In this document: positions 9,384-18,526 of the stretch, piece by piece
Position numbering within the stretch: position 1 is the stretch's first letter
Layout of the letters: each line of letters starts with the position of its first letter
DNA from: Bacteroidota bacterium
Lineage (GTDB): Bacteria; Bacteroidota; Bacteroidia; CAILMK01; JAAYUY01
Reading direction: 5' to 3'
DNA length: 64,000 bases
NCBI GenBank assembly: GCA_016776505.1
Contig: JADHTG010000004.1
Coordinates: forward strand, 1-64,000
Position numbers and translations under genes: made by a program
Notes under the pieces: generated by a model
The model's input: the letters and a program-made list of their open reading frames with translations, nothing else
Told to the model about the DNA's origin: nothing
Database searches by the model: none

Positions 9384-9786
9384 TTTTCTCAGTAGTTTTA
9401 GAAAATAAGCTGTTTTCTGGCTTTACTACATCATTAAGATTCATATTCTTGCCCATTTCACATCGACCTGAAAATACAGCACCATTTTCAACAATAAGCT
9501 TATTTGTAAAGATATCTCCTTTAATATTGGCCGTTGAATTAAGCTTCAAAAGGTCTTCAATATATAAGTTCCCTATAACCGTGCATGAAACATCAGCATT
9601 TTGAGAATTGATATTTCCTTTAATATACGCACTCTCACCTAATACTGTTTTTGCTTTCGATTGGATATTTCCCTCCACATTTCCGTCTATTCTCAAATCT
9701 GAGTCAGAATGAATTTCTCCAACAATTCTAGTAGATGCATTTATTGTACTAAATGAATTTGTATTTACTTCAACATTTCTTTTCAT
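9364..9786 (-). CDS. Bactofilin (polymer-forming cytoskeletal protein)
   Basis: A 140-residue bactofilin. Residues 15-110 are short beta strands with regular hydrophobic and glycine spacing (IVGEIHSDSDLRIDGNVEG), the right-handed beta-helix core that polymerises without nucleotide. The N- and C-terminal tails are disordered and the C-tail is acidic. In other bacteria bactofilins position M23 peptidases for cell shape and curvature. Here the M23 gene is directly upstream (24 bp), a conserved pairing. Membrane attachment is unclear because no hydrophobic N-terminus is present. Confidence 0.93.
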   Translation of the reverse strand: MKRNVEVNTNSFSTINASTRIVGEIHSDSDLRIDGNVEGNIQSKAKTVLGESAYIKGNINSQNADVSCTVIGNLYIEDLLKLNSTANIKGDIFTNKLIVENGAVFSGRCEMGKNMNLNDVVKPENSLFSKTTEKIEENQE

Positions 9787-9810
9787 CTGACAACTTGGTT
9801 TAATCTATTA

Positions 9811-10686
9811 TTAAAATGCAATATATTTTTCAGGATCAACAGGATTTCCATCATACCAAAGCTCAAAATGCAAATGAGGTCCCTGGCTCAATTCTCCAGA
9901 TTCCCCTATGATGGCTATTGTTTCTCCAGCTTGGACAAAATTACCAATTTTTTTTAATAACACAGAATTGTGCTTATAGACTGAAATGAGATTTTTTTTG
10001 TGCTGCATGACCACGGTGTATCCAGTATTTACATTCCAGTCAGAGTAAATCACTGTTCCTTCCAAAACGGCTTTTATGCCTGCACTGGGTGATGAGGCAA
10101 TGTCTACAGCCTGATGGCCATTTATTAAACTGAATTTTTCAGTAATAATTCCTCGAACAGGTGGAAAAAACAAAATGTTTTTGATGTTTTGATCAACTTG
10201 CTCATCTTCATCAAAAAACACATTAAAAGATTCGTCTTTTTCAAATTCTGCTCGCAATATGGAGTCCTCCTTTGATTTGGCCAATGGTTTTGTTCCTTCT
10301 TTAACATCCAGTGAATCTTTAAAACGATAATGCTCTTTGGAATATTCTTCCACATTGCCACTGAGAATATTGGCGAGTATTTGATTCTTCTCATATTGCT
10401 GATCAATAGTTTGTTCCAATGAATCAATTTTGTTTGCATTCACAGCAAACTCATTCCTTGTATCGAAATCTGCATAGCCGGGAACATATTCCCTTAATGA
10501 AGTAAAAGAAATTAAACTGTAAACACCAATTGAAACCAATAAAACCACAAGACTGCTCACTAATAATACATTGACCCTTGAAAGACTAAATGAGGCCCTT
10601 TCCTCCAGACTTTCTTCTGAAAGAACAACCAGTCGATATTTTCTTTTGAGCTTTTGAAGAAAACTTTTTTGTTTGGCCTTAATCAT
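9811..10686 (-). CDS. M23 family metallopeptidase (LytM domain), membrane anchored
   Basis: Periplasmic peptidoglycan endopeptidase or LytM activator. The 291-residue protein has a basic cytoplasmic N-terminus, one membrane helix at about 39-60, a coiled-coil stretch (about 85-125) and a C-terminal LytM domain. The zinc site is complete: His191 and Asp195 (HQAVD) and His273 in HLHFELW, with His239 and His271 as catalytic histidines. It is therefore probably active. It is the first gene of the bactofilin and ATP synthase operon, with a strong promoter upstream. Confidence 0.92.
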   Translation of the reverse strand: MIKAKQKSFLQKLKRKYRLVVLSEESLEERASFSLSRVNVLLVSSLVVLLVSIGVYSLISFTSLREYVPGYADFDTRNEFAVNANKIDSLEQTIDQQYEKNQILANILSGNVEEYSKEHYRFKDSLDVKEGTKPLAKSKEDSILRAEFEKDESFNVFFDEDEQVDQNIKNILFFPPVRGIITEKFSLINGHQAVDIASSPSAGIKAVLEGTVIYSDWNVNTGYTVVMQHKKNLISVYKHNSVLLKKIGNFVQAGETIAIIGESGELSQGPHLHFELWYDGNPVDPEKYIAF

Positions 10687-10721
10687 CTTGTCTTTTCGGT
10701 GACTTTTTGCTAAAATTAAAA

Positions 10722-10729
10722 TATTTTTG
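10722..10729 (+). promoter_or_regulatory. -7 element for the porW-like gene
   Basis: TATTTTTG matches TAnnTTTG exactly and lies 37 bp before the GTG start. A correctly spaced -33 TTTG is not evident. Confidence 0.45.
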
Positions 10730-10735
10730 CTGTTT

Positions 10736-10764
10736 CAAAGTTAGTTACTATTAACAAAATCAAA
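10736..10764 (-). promoter_or_regulatory. Promoter of the M23-bactofilin-ATP synthase operon
   Basis: On the minus strand a -33 TTTG (10764-10761) is separated by 17 bp from a perfect -7 TAACTTTG (10743-10736). Transcription would begin near 10729, about 43 bases before the ATG at 10686. It overlaps the divergent promoter of the porW-like gene, so the two may interfere with each other. Confidence 0.65.
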
Positions 10765-10766
10765 TT

Positions 10767-13460
10767 GTGCCAGTCCGATTTAAACAAATATTTTTTCTAA
10801 CACTTCCTTTTTTAGCAATCCTGCTAAGCGGTTGCCTTGCAGTACAGGACTCAGCAATGGCAAAATTCTTTCACAATCTAACTGCTCGTTACAATATTTA
10901 TTTCAATGCACATGAAAGATATTTATCTGTCATTCAGAATACAGAAGAATCTTACGTAGATGATTATAACCTGATTTTAAATGTGTTCAGGTTCCCAGAT
11001 GAAGCCATTGCAAAATCCAATGGTACTGATGCTGATGAAATCATAAAGAAGTGTACTAAAATCCTGGATAAGCACAAAATGAGTAACTGGATTGATGATA
11101 GTTACTATTTGATTGCACGCGCCTACTTTTATAAAGGAGACTATTTCTCGGCTATTGAAACTTTTCAATATGTTATGAGCGAATACGAAAATTCAGATTT
11201 AGCGTTTGAATCCATGGTATGGCTGGCAAAATGCAATTACCAATTAAAAAAATACGAACAGGCAATAGCCCTGGTTTCTCAAATTAAAAGCATGCAGGGC
11301 CTTCCTGGTAAATTAAAAAAAGATTTACACCTGCTGGAGGCTTACCTTAATATCAATCAAAAGGATTATGTATCGGCCATTAGCAATTTGGAAGAAGCCA
11401 TAATGATTGAAAAAAAGAAAGAATATAAAACCCGTTACTCTTTTATTCTAGCTCAGGTATTTCAAGCTTCAGGAGATTTTGATAAGGCCATCAAGAATTA
11501 TGAGAAAGTAATCAAAAAAAATCCCCCTTATGATATGGCTTTCAATGCAAAAATTGAAGTTTCCCGATGTTTTGAAGTCATTGATGAAAAAACCGCCAAA
11601 TCCATTAAGGCCCGTCTTTATAAGATGCTAAAAGATGATAAAAACATCCAGTATTTGGATCAAATATATTTTGAGATTGCATTAATTGATTTGAAAATTG
11701 GCAACACAAAAGCAGCTGAAGAAAATTTAAGGTTAAGCCTTAAATACAATAAAAATAATGACAATCAGAAAGCTTTTGCCTATTTGAAACTGGCAGAATT
11801 CTATTTTGATGAACCCAATTATTTGCTTTCAAAGGCCTATTACGATAGTTCTTCCACTTTTCTGAACGAAGATTATGCTGGATATGGTGATCTTAAAAAA
11901 ACCAGCATGGTTCTAAGCGAACTTGTTAAACACCTGGTAACTGTTGAAACAGAGGATAGCTTGCTTTATTTGGCTTCATTGTCCACAAAGTCCAGGGACA
12001 GCCTGATTAATTTAGTGTGGCAGGCTGAGGAAACCGCTAAGCGCGAAATAGCACTTGCAGCGCAACAGAAAAAAATACAGGAAGAGCAGGAAATGAGATA
12101 CAATCGGGATGTCATGATGGGTCAGAACAGAAACTTGATGCAGCCTCCGGGAATACCTGGAAGTCTTTCCACCTCCGGTGAGTGGTATTTTTATAATAAA
12201 TCTGCCGTAGAACTTGGAAAATCAGAGTTTGCTGTAAAATGGGGAAAGAGAAAACTGGAAGACGACTGGAGGAGAAAGAAAAAATTAGGGAATTTATCTG
12301 AAGAAGGCATCAGTGTGGATAGTTCTGAGATTGAAGAAGTTATCGAAGCCGTCTTGACGGAGGAAGAAAAGAAATTCATCGGTGAACAACTTAAAAGCAT
12401 TCCCAAACCAAAACAAAAATATTACATGGATATTCCTTTTACAGAAAGCCAGGTAGAAGCTTCACATAAAAGGATACTTGAGGCATTGAAAAAAATCGGA
12501 GACATTTATTTGGACCAATTAGCTGATACCAACAATTCTTCTGTGGCTTATGAAAATTTGATTGAAAGATATCCAAATTCAAAGTACGATGCTCAAACTC
12601 ATTACACACTTTTCAATATTTACAATTCCCCCCTTAATGCTTCATTAAAACAAGCCCACAAAGACACGATTTTGACGAAATACCCCAATAGTGATTATTC
12701 CATACTCGTTGAGGATCCCGATTATTTTACACGATTGGCAACCGTGAAAAGCAAAGAAATTAAAGAGCTATACAATGAAAGTTACCAGCTTTATCTGAAA
12801 GGAGATTGTGACAAATTAAGTAAAAATGTTGAGATCAGCAATAAGGAATACCCCGGCAATTTCAAGAATGCTCAATTTAATTACCTGGGGATTTTATGCT
12901 CAGGGAAAAGCAAATCAAATAAGGAGTTTATTGAATTATTGATAAATTTTCAAAAGACGAATAAAAACAAAGAAATTAATGATCATGCAGAAAATATGAT
13001 TAAATACTTAAATGGAGAGTTTTCGGTGACAGCTGTCCATGAAGAATCCGCTAAGAAAGAAACCATTATGGATTCTTTTATGTTAAAAACACCTTATGAA
13101 GAAAACACCAATTCACCTTATTATTTCGCCTACTTCTTTGATAGCAGAAAAGTGAATACCGGAAACTTAAAAACTGCTTTTTCAGATTATAACCTGGAAT
13201 ATTACAGTCTGCAAAATCTTTCAATCAATACGGTCATTTTAGATGAGCAGATCATGCTTTTACTTGTCCAGCAATTTGACGAAATTTCTGCGGCAATGAA
13301 ATATTATAATGGGATCAAGACTGATGCTTCTTTCCTGGTAAAAATTAAAAACAGAAATCCGGAAATAGCAGTTATTAGCCAGGAGAATTTCACGATTTTA
13401 TTAACAGAAAAGAATCAAAAAGATTATCTGAAATTCTTTATGAATTTATATTTCAAATAG
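10767..13460 (+). CDS. porW: T9SS accessory lipoprotein, PorW/SprE-like TPR protein
   Basis: Outer-membrane lipoprotein needed for type IX secretion and gliding in relatives. The 897-residue protein begins at a GTG codon. The lipobox LLSGC gives a lipidated Cys23, followed by the family signature FFHNLTARYNIYFNA. TPR-type helical repeats cover about 100-390 and 590-700, with a Gln/Glu-rich linker near 425-450. The C-terminal 150 residues are globular. In the family it bridges PorD and the PorKN ring; that role is assigned by homology. It fits the three T9SS cargo proteins in this window. Confidence 0.85.
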   Translation: MPVRFKQIFFLTLPFLAILLSGCLAVQDSAMAKFFHNLTARYNIYFNAHERYLSVIQNTEESYVDDYNLILNVFRFPDEAIAKSNGTDADEIIKKCTKILDKHKMSNWIDDSYYLIARAYFYKGDYFSAIETFQYVMSEYENSDLAFESMVWLAKCNYQLKKYEQAIALVSQIKSMQGLPGKLKKDLHLLEAYLNINQKDYVSAISNLEEAIMIEKKKEYKTRYSFILAQVFQASGDFDKAIKNYEKVIKKNPPYDMAFNAKIEVSRCFEVIDEKTAKSIKARLYKMLKDDKNIQYLDQIYFEIALIDLKIGNTKAAEENLRLSLKYNKNNDNQKAFAYLKLAEFYFDEPNYLLSKAYYDSSSTFLNEDYAGYGDLKKTSMVLSELVKHLVTVETEDSLLYLASLSTKSRDSLINLVWQAEETAKREIALAAQQKKIQEEQEMRYNRDVMMGQNRNLMQPPGIPGSLSTSGEWYFYNKSAVELGKSEFAVKWGKRKLEDDWRRKKKLGNLSEEGISVDSSEIEEVIEAVLTEEEKKFIGEQLKSIPKPKQKYYMDIPFTESQVEASHKRILEALKKIGDIYLDQLADTNNSSVAYENLIERYPNSKYDAQTHYTLFNIYNSPLNASLKQAHKDTILTKYPNSDYSILVEDPDYFTRLATVKSKEIKELYNESYQLYLKGDCDKLSKNVEISNKEYPGNFKNAQFNYLGILCSGKSKSNKEFIELLINFQKTNKNKEINDHAENMIKYLNGEFSVTAVHEESAKKETIMDSFMLKTPYEENTNSPYYFAYFFDSRKVNTGNLKTAFSDYNLEYYSLQNLSINTVILDEQIMLLLVQQFDEISAAMKYYNGIKTDASFLVKIKNRNPEIAVISQENFTILLTEKNQKDYLKFFMNLYFK

Positions 13461-13522
13461 TATTTCAATCCTACTCCCTGTGCCAGCGTTTTTAAAATCC
13501 TGTCGCTTACATTATATTTAAT

Positions 13523-13530
13523 TAATTTTG
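13523..13530 (+). promoter_or_regulatory. -7 element for the PBP1A-uvrC unit
   Basis: TAATTTTG matches TAnnTTTG and lies 32 bp before the ATG at 13563. The -33 region is not recognisable. Confidence 0.45.
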
Positions 13531-13562
13531 TAGGTGGAATTCAATAAAGTGCACAAAGACAA

Positions 13563-15782
13563 ATGAAAAAAAACGCCAAGAAAAAGAAAAGAAATTACAA
13601 ACATTTTGTTAAATGGTTTTGGGCAATCATCGGCTTTTTCTTTATCCTCTTTAATTTGTTTATCCTGGGTATTGTGATGGGTGTTTTCGGGAAACTTCCG
13701 GACGCTCATCAACTTGAAAATCCCGATTCTCCTCTTGCTACAGAAATCTATTCTTCAGATGGCGTTTTACTGGGGAAATTTTTTAATGAAAACCGGTCAA
13801 AAGTGGCCTATGATGAAATCAATCCTCTTGTTTTTAATGCATTAATAGCGACAGAAGACGTTCGTTTTAAAAAACATTCCGGAATAGATTTAAGAGGGAC
13901 TCTTTCTATCCCTTACTATTTAATACGTGGACAAAATCGCGGAGCAAGTACAATTTCCCAACAATTGGCTAAAAATCTATTTCATCGTAAATATTTTAAC
14001 ACACTATTTCAAAAAATAGTGCAGAAAATGAAGGAATGGGTAATTGCCGTTAGGCTTGAGCGTTACTACACCAAGCAGGAAATCATTACCATGTATCTAA
14101 ATACGGTTGATTTTGGCAGCCAGTCATGGGGTCTTAAAGCAGCTTCAAAAACTTATTTTAATAAACTTCCTGACTCACTGAATATTCAGGAAGCGGCTAC
14201 ACTGGTTGGTGTCCTAAAGGCTGTAACAAGGTATAATCCATATCTGAACCCTGAAAATTCAAAAAGCAGGAGAAATGTTGTATTGGGGCAGATGTATAAA
14301 TACGGATTTATAAAATCACAAACTGAATTTGATTCGCTTATTGATCTACCCATCAAACTGGATTATAAAGTTGAAAGTCATAACCGGGGCCTGGCCAGGT
14401 ATTTTAGGGAATTTTTAAGAATGGATCTGAGAGAATGGTGCTCGGAAAATGGCTACGATCTCTATTCAAGCGGCCTTAAAATATATACCACAATAGATAG
14501 TCGAATGCAAACTTATGCGGAAGAGGCTACGCATGAACATATGAAAAGTTTACAAGAGTCATTCTTTAAGCATTGGAAAGGACGTAAAAATGCACCATTT
14601 AGTCATTTGAGTGAAAAAGAAATTGAAATTATTATTCATAGAGCCATTAAACAAACCGACCGTTATCGTTCCCTCATTGCAGAGGGGAAAAGCTGGGAAG
14701 AGATACTGGAAAATTTCCATATCAAAAGAAAAATGAAGGTATTTTCTTATGATGGGGATATCGAAAAAGAAATGAGTGCCTGGGATTCTATCCACTATTA
14801 CAAATATTTCCTTAATCCTGGATTTATGGCCATGGACACCAGGAGCGGACAGATCAAAGCATGGGTTGGGGGAATTGACTATAGGTATTTCAAATATGAT
14901 CATGTAAATAAAAAAGCCAAAAGGCAGGTAGGCTCTACATTCAAACCCTTTGTATATACTGTAGGAATTATGGAGGCCTATTCCCCTTGCAGGAAGGTGC
15001 CGAATGTGCAATATGTATTCCCTGATTTTGACAACTGGAAACCTAAAAATTCGGATAATAAATACGGGGGCATGATGTCACTAAAAGAGGGTATGGCCAG
15101 GTCTGTCAACTGCATTACTGCTTTTGTAATGAAAGAAGTAGGGCCGGAAGCCGTTTTAAAGTTGATTTCCAATATGGGTATTGACATCAGCAACATGGAT
15201 CCTTATCCGTCCCTTAGCCTTGGCACGCCGGATGTTTCCGTATTTGAAATGGTAGGTGCATTTAATACTTATGGAAATAATGGAACCTGGGTTGAACCAA
15301 CCTTTATAACCAGGATTGAAGATAAAAACGGAAATACGATAAAAGAATATGTTGCTCGTGAAGTGGAAGTTTTGAAGAATACCTATAATTATGTGATGTT
15401 GGATATGTTGCAAGCAGTAACTCGGGGTTATGGAACAGGAGTGCGTTTGCGCTATCGTTATAATTTCACCAATCAAATCGGAGGTAAAACCGGTACCACA
15501 CAGAATAATTCAGATGGTTGGTTTATTGGGACCACTCCTGAAATTACAGCAGGATGCTGGGTTGGAGCTGAAGACAGAAGTGTTCACTTCAGGAGAACAG
15601 ATTTGGGCCAGGGTGCCAGCATGGCTCTTCCGGTTTGGGCCCTGTTTATGCAGAAAACATATGCCGATTCTACCCTGGGCTACAAGAAAAGTGATTTCGA
15701 CATACCAGAAGAAGAGCTGCCTGTAGAACTGGATTGCTCAAAATATGAGCAGGAAGAAGAATTTAATGGCCTGGTGGAATAA
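13563..15782 (+). CDS. Class A penicillin-binding protein (PBP1A type)
   Basis: Bifunctional peptidoglycan synthase. The 739-residue protein has a Lys-rich cytoplasmic tail and a membrane helix at about 18-42. The GT51 transglycosylase domain follows, with catalytic Glu98 in ATEDVRF and the RGASTISQQLAKNLF motif at 126-140. The transpeptidase domain carries the SxxK serine 458 (GSTFK), SVN at 514-516 and KTGTT at 642-646. All catalytic motifs are present. A Lys/Glu-rich insert (about 320-410) lies between the domains. Its TAA is immediately followed by the uvrC ATG. Confidence 0.96.
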   Translation: MKKNAKKKKRNYKHFVKWFWAIIGFFFILFNLFILGIVMGVFGKLPDAHQLENPDSPLATEIYSSDGVLLGKFFNENRSKVAYDEINPLVFNALIATEDVRFKKHSGIDLRGTLSIPYYLIRGQNRGASTISQQLAKNLFHRKYFNTLFQKIVQKMKEWVIAVRLERYYTKQEIITMYLNTVDFGSQSWGLKAASKTYFNKLPDSLNIQEAATLVGVLKAVTRYNPYLNPENSKSRRNVVLGQMYKYGFIKSQTEFDSLIDLPIKLDYKVESHNRGLARYFREFLRMDLREWCSENGYDLYSSGLKIYTTIDSRMQTYAEEATHEHMKSLQESFFKHWKGRKNAPFSHLSEKEIEIIIHRAIKQTDRYRSLIAEGKSWEEILENFHIKRKMKVFSYDGDIEKEMSAWDSIHYYKYFLNPGFMAMDTRSGQIKAWVGGIDYRYFKYDHVNKKAKRQVGSTFKPFVYTVGIMEAYSPCRKVPNVQYVFPDFDNWKPKNSDNKYGGMMSLKEGMARSVNCITAFVMKEVGPEAVLKLISNMGIDISNMDPYPSLSLGTPDVSVFEMVGAFNTYGNNGTWVEPTFITRIEDKNGNTIKEYVAREVEVLKNTYNYVMLDMLQAVTRGYGTGVRLRYRYNFTNQIGGKTGTTQNNSDGWFIGTTPEITAGCWVGAEDRSVHFRRTDLGQGASMALPVWALFMQKTYADSTLGYKKSDFDIPEEELPVELDCSKYEQEEEFNGLVE

Positions 15783-17582
15783 ATGCATGACTTCAATAAA
15801 CAAATAGAGCTGTTGCCAAACAAGCCTGGCATTTATAAGTTTTCAAACAAACTAAATGAAGTCATTTACATTGGAAAAGCAAAAAATCTTAAGAAAAGAG
15901 TCGCTTCCTATTTTACCACTAATGAAGGGCTAAGTGCCCGTATTAAGATATTGATCTCTCATATATTCCAGATAGATTATACGGTTGTTGAGAGTGAACA
16001 AGAAGCCCTATTGCTCGAGAATTCCCTCATTAAAAAATACCAGCCTAAATACAATGTGCTCTTGAAAGATGGTAAAACATTCCCTTTTATCGCGATTAAG
16101 AACGAACGCTTTCCCCGGGTTTTTTCAACCCGAACCATGCTGCGCGACGGCAGTGAATATTTTGGTCCATTCGTATCCGGCTTAAACAAAAATATCCTCC
16201 TGGAGCTTTTACAAAAACACTTTTATCTGAGGACATGCAAATTCAACCTGGCAGAAGAGCATATTCAATCCGGAAAATACAAAGTATGCTTAAGTTATCA
16301 CATTAATTTATGCAAAGGTCCATGTGAATCCTTTCAGAACGAAGAAGATTACTTGATCAATATTGATTGTGTCCGTCGAATTCTGAAAGGAAAAACCGCT
16401 TCTGTTATTGATTTTGTTAAAGAACAAATGAACGAAGTATCTTCTAATCTTGAATTTGAAAAAGCCAATCGACTAAAACAAACATTGGATGCATTGCAGT
16501 CTTATGAAGCCAGGTCAACAGTTGTTAATCCAAAATTGTCGAATATAGATGTGTTCTCCATATACTCTGCTGAAAATGTGGCTATTGTAAATTATCTTCG
16601 GATCACTAACGGGGCCATAATTCAAACGGACACAGTCGAGTATAAAAAGGCATTGGATGAAAGCAAGGAGGAAATATTAATGCTGGCCATTACAGAATTT
16701 CGTGAACGATTTGGAAGCGATTCAAAGCAAATTATAGTCCCCATTGAATTAGATTTTAAGGATCCTTCTTTAAAGTATCATGTTCCTAAAACCGGAGACA
16801 AGAAAAAACTACTGGAGTTATCCTATAAAAACGCATGGTTCTATTACAAGGATCTGCAGGAAAGAAAAATTCTTCAACAGGATAAAGGTCAACGCTCATT
16901 AGGCTTGTTAAAACAGGTGCAAAAAGATTTGATCCTGAAGAAAGTTCCCATTGTAATCGAGTGTTTCGATAACTCCAACATGCAGGGATCCTACCCGGTC
17001 GCAGCCCTTACTGTTTTTAAAAACGCAAAACCATTTAAAAGTGCTTATCGCCATTATAATATAAAAAGCGTGGAAGGTCCTGATGATTTTGCATCCATGG
17101 AAGAAGTAATTTACAGGAGGTACAGGCGGTTGCTGGATGAGGGAGAAAAACTACCTGATTTGATTGTTGTGGATGGAGGAAAGGGGCAGGTGAGTTCTGC
17201 TTATAAAAGCCTTGTCGCACTAGGAATTGAGGATCAGGTAGAAATGGTAGGTATTGCTAAAAAACTGGAAGAAATTTATAAAGTAGGTGATAGCCTGCCA
17301 CTTGGTATTGATAAAAAATCCCCAACAAACCGATTAATACAGCAACTAAGAAATGAATCCCATCGATTTAGTATCACTCATCACAGATCAAGAAGGGTTC
17401 GTGGTACATTAATCACGGAGCTTTCGAGTATTGAGGGCATTGGCAAGGTTACTTCACAAAAACTTTTAAGTCATTTCAAATCTGTAAAAGGTGTTAAAAA
17501 TTCCTCTTTTGAAGAATTGGTTTCCCTTGTTGGAAAGCAAAAAGCAGAATTATTGCAGTCTTACTTTAACAAAAACCCTTAA
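15783..17582 (+). CDS. uvrC: Excinuclease ABC subunit C
   Basis: Makes the two incisions in nucleotide excision repair with UvrAB. The 599-residue protein has the N-terminal GIY-YIG nuclease (PGIYKFSNKLNEVIYIGKAK), a Cys-containing central part, a UVR domain near 200-235 that binds UvrB, the RNase H-like C-terminal nuclease (ECFDNSNMQGSYPVAA) and paired helix-hairpin-helix motifs at the end (IEGIGKVTSQKLL). Length is normal. The ATG abuts the upstream stop codon, suggesting coupled translation with the PBP gene. Confidence 0.97.
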   Translation: MHDFNKQIELLPNKPGIYKFSNKLNEVIYIGKAKNLKKRVASYFTTNEGLSARIKILISHIFQIDYTVVESEQEALLLENSLIKKYQPKYNVLLKDGKTFPFIAIKNERFPRVFSTRTMLRDGSEYFGPFVSGLNKNILLELLQKHFYLRTCKFNLAEEHIQSGKYKVCLSYHINLCKGPCESFQNEEDYLINIDCVRRILKGKTASVIDFVKEQMNEVSSNLEFEKANRLKQTLDALQSYEARSTVVNPKLSNIDVFSIYSAENVAIVNYLRITNGAIIQTDTVEYKKALDESKEEILMLAITEFRERFGSDSKQIIVPIELDFKDPSLKYHVPKTGDKKKLLELSYKNAWFYYKDLQERKILQQDKGQRSLGLLKQVQKDLILKKVPIVIECFDNSNMQGSYPVAALTVFKNAKPFKSAYRHYNIKSVEGPDDFASMEEVIYRRYRRLLDEGEKLPDLIVVDGGKGQVSSAYKSLVALGIEDQVEMVGIAKKLEEIYKVGDSLPLGIDKKSPTNRLIQQLRNESHRFSITHHRSRRVRGTLITELSSIEGIGKVTSQKLLSHFKSVKGVKNSSFEELVSLVGKQKAELLQSYFNKNP

Positions 17583-17668
17583 ATAATTAGTTAATCAGAA
17601 TTATTAACGAATTTTGATATGTTAAAATTTGGCATTCAAATTGACTAAACTGCCAAAAATAATTGAAA

Positions 17669-18463
17669 ATGAAAACAATTCTTAAAATTACACCTTTATT
17701 ATTTATTGTAGTTGTATTCTTTACCAATTGCAATAAAGACGAACCCATTAATATTTTTACAGTGGAGGATGATAAAACACTTGGCTTGCAGGTGAAAGAC
17801 GAAATAGAAAGTGATCCGGCCACTTACCCAATCCTCAGCGAAACAGCTTATCCTGATGCATATAAACACCTGAGAAGAATAAGAGACACCATCCTTGCAT
17901 CCGGAAAAGTGGGCTATGCAGACGAATTTAATTGGGAATGCAAATTAATTAATGATGATGTGTTAAATGCATTTTGCGCACCCGGTGGTTATATTTATGT
18001 GTACACTGGTTTAATTAACTACCTGGACAATGAAGCTCAATTTGCAGGTGTTCTGGGACATGAAATGGCACATGCCGCACGAAGACATTCAACCAGCCAA
18101 TTGACAAAAGCATATGGAGTTTCCGTTTTGCTTTCACTTATTACAGGTAATGATCCAGGACTAATTGCACAGGTAACAGCCTCCCTCCTGGTCCTTGCAT
18201 TCAGCCGAAGCAATGAAAATGATGCAGATGCCTATTCAGTTGTCTATCTCAATCCATCTCATTATGATGCACGTGGTGTAGCAGGATTTTTTGAAAAATT
18301 ACATGAGGGGGACAGCAGTGGAACGAACATTCCTTTTTTAAGCACCCACCCCTCTGATGCAAACCGAATCGAAAACATAAATAATAAATGGATGGATCTG
18401 GGTTCTGTTGAAGGAGATTGGGATTCTTTGAGCTATATTTCATTCAAGAACAGTTTACCATAA
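17669..18463 (+). CDS. M48 family metallopeptidase lipoprotein
   Basis: Extracytoplasmic zinc protease related to BepA/LoiP, probably tied to outer-membrane quality control. The ATG at 17669 is preferred over a TTG six bases earlier. A signal peptide ends in the lipobox FFTNC with lipidated Cys21. The zinc site is HEMAH at 131-135, with Glu183 in NENDADA as third ligand, so it is likely active. No TPR domain follows, unlike BepA; the 264-residue length matches the short lipoprotein form. A terminator hairpin lies 8 bp after the stop. Confidence 0.9.
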   Translation: MKTILKITPLLFIVVVFFTNCNKDEPINIFTVEDDKTLGLQVKDEIESDPATYPILSETAYPDAYKHLRRIRDTILASGKVGYADEFNWECKLINDDVLNAFCAPGGYIYVYTGLINYLDNEAQFAGVLGHEMAHAARRHSTSQLTKAYGVSVLLSLITGNDPGLIAQVTASLLVLAFSRSNENDADAYSVVYLNPSHYDARGVAGFFEKLHEGDSSGTNIPFLSTHPSDANRIENINNKWMDLGSVEGDWDSLSYISFKNSLP

Positions 18464-18471
18464 ATGATAAG

Positions 18472-18504
18472 CCTGACAGGGTTCGGAACCCTGTCAGGGT
18501 TTTG
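18472..18504 (+). terminator. Strong hairpin terminator between M48 gene and thiL
   Basis: A perfect 12-bp stem (CCTGACAGGGTT at 18472-18483 paired with 18487-18498, loop CGG) is followed by GTTTT. It lies inside the long open frame running into thiL, so it argues for a thiL start further downstream. Confidence 0.8.
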
Positions 18505-18512
18505 TATCTTTG
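18505..18512 (+). promoter_or_regulatory. -7 element for thiL
   Basis: TATCTTTG, an exact TAnnTTTG, starts at the foot of the terminator and lies 15 bp before the GTG at 18527. Transcription starting just after it would leave a leader of under 10 bases. Confidence 0.5.
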
Positions 18513-18526
18513 CCCAAAAATTAATT

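Noticed and set aside
14559-15011. 150-aa ORF antisense to the PBP gene
   Set aside because: Shadow frame within a complete class A PBP; no motif.
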